Origin: CAVURW01 sp963743595
GTDB lineage: Bacteria; Verrucomicrobiota; Verrucomicrobiia; Methylacidiphilales; UBA1321
NCBI GenBank assembly: GCA_963743595.1
Contig: CAVURW010000016.1
Span: 1-5,121 of the forward strand
DNA length: 5,121 nt
Direction: 5' to 3'
Below, piece by piece: positions 3,714 to 5,121 of this stretch; within the stretch, counting starts at the first letter, position 1, and each line of letters starts with the position of its first letter. The notes below the pieces were generated by a model. It ran no database searches. It saw only the letters and a program-made list of their open reading frames with translations, and was not told the DNA's origin. Both the position numbers and the translations under genes were made by a program.

Positions 3714-5121
3714 ATGAGTGCTTTCCAGTTTCAGGTCGATCTCCGGTCGATGATTGAGCTTCTTTCCAGCCATCTCTACAGCGGTCCAGAGGTTTTTGTC
3801 CGGGAGGTTTTGCAAAATGGCGTCGATGCTGTTCGGGCGCGGGAACAGTTTGAACCGGGGTTCCGGGGCAAGATTCACATTGAGCTGACGCGGCTGGACG
3901 AAGGCGCGGTTCTGAGCATTGAGGACGATGGGATCGGTTTGACTCTGGAGGAGGTGCACAAGTTTTTAGCGACGATCGGCAGCAGCTCCAAGCGCCAGAG
4001 TTTGGAGAATTATCGGGAAGATTACATTGGGCAATTTGGGATCGGCTTGCTCTCGTGTTTTATCGTTACCGACGAGATCGTGCTGGTTTCACAGAGCGCC
4101 CAGCCGGGGGCCATCGCGGTGGAGTGGAAGGGCAAAGCCGATGGCACCTACGTGGTGCGGGAGCTGGAGACGAAACGGTCCGTCGGTTCGAAGGTCTACC
4201 TGAAGTCGAACATGAAGAGCGCGGCTCTGTTTCGCTTCGAGACTATTTTGGCTCATGCGCGGCGCTACGGAAGTCTGCTCAGCATTCCCATTACGGTGGT
4301 GGAGGGCACGCTTACCGGCAAGGTGAACATCACGCCACCGTGGCTCACGAAGTACGGTTCCAAGAGCGACGAGCAAGAGGGGTATATGAGCTACGGGAAA
4401 GAGATTTTCGACATGGCTTTCCTCGATTATTTTCGACTGCACGAGACGGGCATGGACGGCGTGGCGTACGTCTTACCGTTCTCACCGAGCCCCTCGGCCC
4501 AACGCTCGAACCGTGTCTACCTTAAGGAGATGCTCATCTCGGAAAACGCGAACAATCTGTTGCCGGAATGGGCGTTCTTCGTGAAGTGCGTTATTAACAC
4601 GAACAAGTTGAAGCCGACCGCCTCGCGCGAGGCACTCTACGAGGATAAGGAGCTGGAGCGGCTGCGGGAGCGCTTGGGCGAGATGTTTAAGGATTATGTG
4701 GTGCGGCTCTCGCGGGGTGATCGACAACTGTTTGATCGCTTCATTCAATATCACTCGTTAGCCATCAAACAATTGGCCAGTTACGACGACGATTTCCTGC
4801 TCGTGTTCATTGATCACATTCCGTTTCAAACGACGCTGGGCACCCGGACCTTGCGTGAGTGCGCGGAGAGATCGAAAGAACGATTCTACGTGAGCTCCAT
4901 AGACGAGTATCAGCAAGTGGCCGATATCGCCAGTGCGCAGGGCTTATGCCTGATCAATGCCGGGTATGTTTACGAAACGCCACTGCTGGAGCGGTACCTG
5001 ACCCTGCGTCCGGATGAGGCATTAAAGAAGATTCAGGTGGCCCAAGTCATTGATCGACTGGGCGATCTTTCCGTAAAAGAAAGGGAGGGTTTCTTCGATT
5101 TCCTCCAGCTAGCCGAGCGCA
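3714..5121 (+). CDS. HSP90-family chaperone (HtpG-like, divergent short form), C-terminus cut by window edge
   Basis: The 469 residues present form an ATP-dependent HSP90-type chaperone, cytoplasmic. The N-terminal GHKL ATPase domain (about 1-200) has FQVDLRSMIELLSSHLYSGP (5-24), the N-box Glu31 and Asn35 (REVLQNGVDAV, 30-40), Asp72-Gly73-x-Gly75 (EDDGIGL), the lid segment TIGSSSK (87-93) and YIGQFGIGLLSCFIV (104-118). The middle domain follows, with PTASREAL (301-308) carrying Arg305, the counterpart of the arginine that contacts the ATP phosphate in HtpG. The ATP machinery thus looks complete. The opening FQVDLR-IELLS-HLYS pattern fits the separate group annotated simply as 'HSP90 family protein' (about 600 residues) better than canonical HtpG, so I give no gene symbol. 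The C-terminal dimerisation domain is outside the window. The ATG at 3714 is the only start that keeps the conserved N-terminal strand; its ribosome-binding site is poor. It is transcribed away from the small-gene pair. Confidence 0.92.
   Translation, partial: MSAFQFQVDLRSMIELLSSHLYSGPEVFVREVLQNGVDAVRAREQFEPGFRGKIHIELTRLDEGAVLSIEDDGIGLTLEEVHKFLATIGSSSKRQSLENYREDYIGQFGIGLLSCFIVTDEIVLVSQSAQPGAIAVEWKGKADGTYVVRELETKRSVGSKVYLKSNMKSAALFRFETILAHARRYGSLLSIPITVVEGTLTGKVNITPPWLTKYGSKSDEQEGYMSYGKEIFDMAFLDYFRLHETGMDGVAYVLPFSPSPSAQRSNRVYLKEMLISENANNLLPEWAFFVKCVINTNKLKPTASREALYEDKELERLRERLGEMFKDYVVRLSRGDRQLFDRFIQYHSLAIKQLASYDDDFLLVFIDHIPFQTTLGTRTLRECAERSKERFYVSSIDEYQQVADIASAQGLCLINAGYVYETPLLERYLTLRPDEALKKIQVAQVIDRLGDLSVKEREGFFDFLQLAER

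Noticed and set aside
3573..3959. 128-residue minus-strand open frame across the HSP90 start
   Set aside because: Most of it is antisense to conserved HSP90 N-terminal codons, and the composition looks like a mirror frame.
4055..4754. Open frames inside the chaperone gene (4055-4525 plus; 4089-4442 and 4482-4754 minus)
   Set aside because: The chaperone frame is continuous with clear family motifs across all of them, so these are shadows.

Overview
The window (5121 bases) reads as ordinary bacterial chromosome with one short accessory-looking stretch. It holds a purine-biosynthesis pair (purQ partial and purS), a two-gene operon of small membrane-associated proteins, malate dehydrogenase, a reverse-strand pair of unfamiliar small genes (the second broken by an in-frame stop), and the first 469 codons of a divergent HSP90-family chaperone that runs off the right edge. 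There is no rRNA, tRNA, CRISPR array or recognisable insertion sequence. The organism cannot be fixed from this alone. The NAD-type malate dehydrogenase, the stand-alone PurS/PurQ and the weak ribosome-binding sites on several genes would suit a verrucomicrobial or related PVC-group bacterium, but this is a tentative inference.

Left part (1-693, reverse strand): purS is followed four bases later by purQ, of which only the first 24 codons are present. PurS, PurQ and PurL together form the small-subunit type of FGAM synthase. Here PurS has roughly twice its usual length because a lysine/alanine-rich, histone-H1-like tail is attached. The tail must really be translated in this frame, because the purS stop and the purQ ribosome-binding site fall exactly at its end. 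Bases 561-693 form a divergent control region with one small inverted repeat.

Middle (694-2530, forward strand): a Cys-rich zinc-ribbon-like protein with a GWWGLPWG motif is coupled to a two-helix DUF3592-like membrane protein by a strong ribosome-binding site that overlaps its stop codon. A 94-base gap with an 18-base near-perfect dyad then leads into mdh. Mdh has every NAD-binding and catalytic residue expected of a malate dehydrogenase of the LDH-like family.

Right-centre (2561-3713): mdh converges on a reverse-strand pair. The upstream member (135 residues) is unrecognised. The downstream member resembles small immunity proteins of polymorphic-toxin systems. Its frame is cut by a TAG after 104 codons but stays open and protein-like for another 51, so it looks like a recently broken gene. 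Sampled rows here are clearly AT-richer than the flanking housekeeping genes, which fits a transferred cassette. A 257-base divergent intergenic region with a TTGACA box and a short palindrome separates this pair from the chaperone.

Right edge (3714-5121, forward): an HSP90-family protein with an intact GHKL ATP site and middle-domain arginine, cut off before its C-terminal dimerisation domain.
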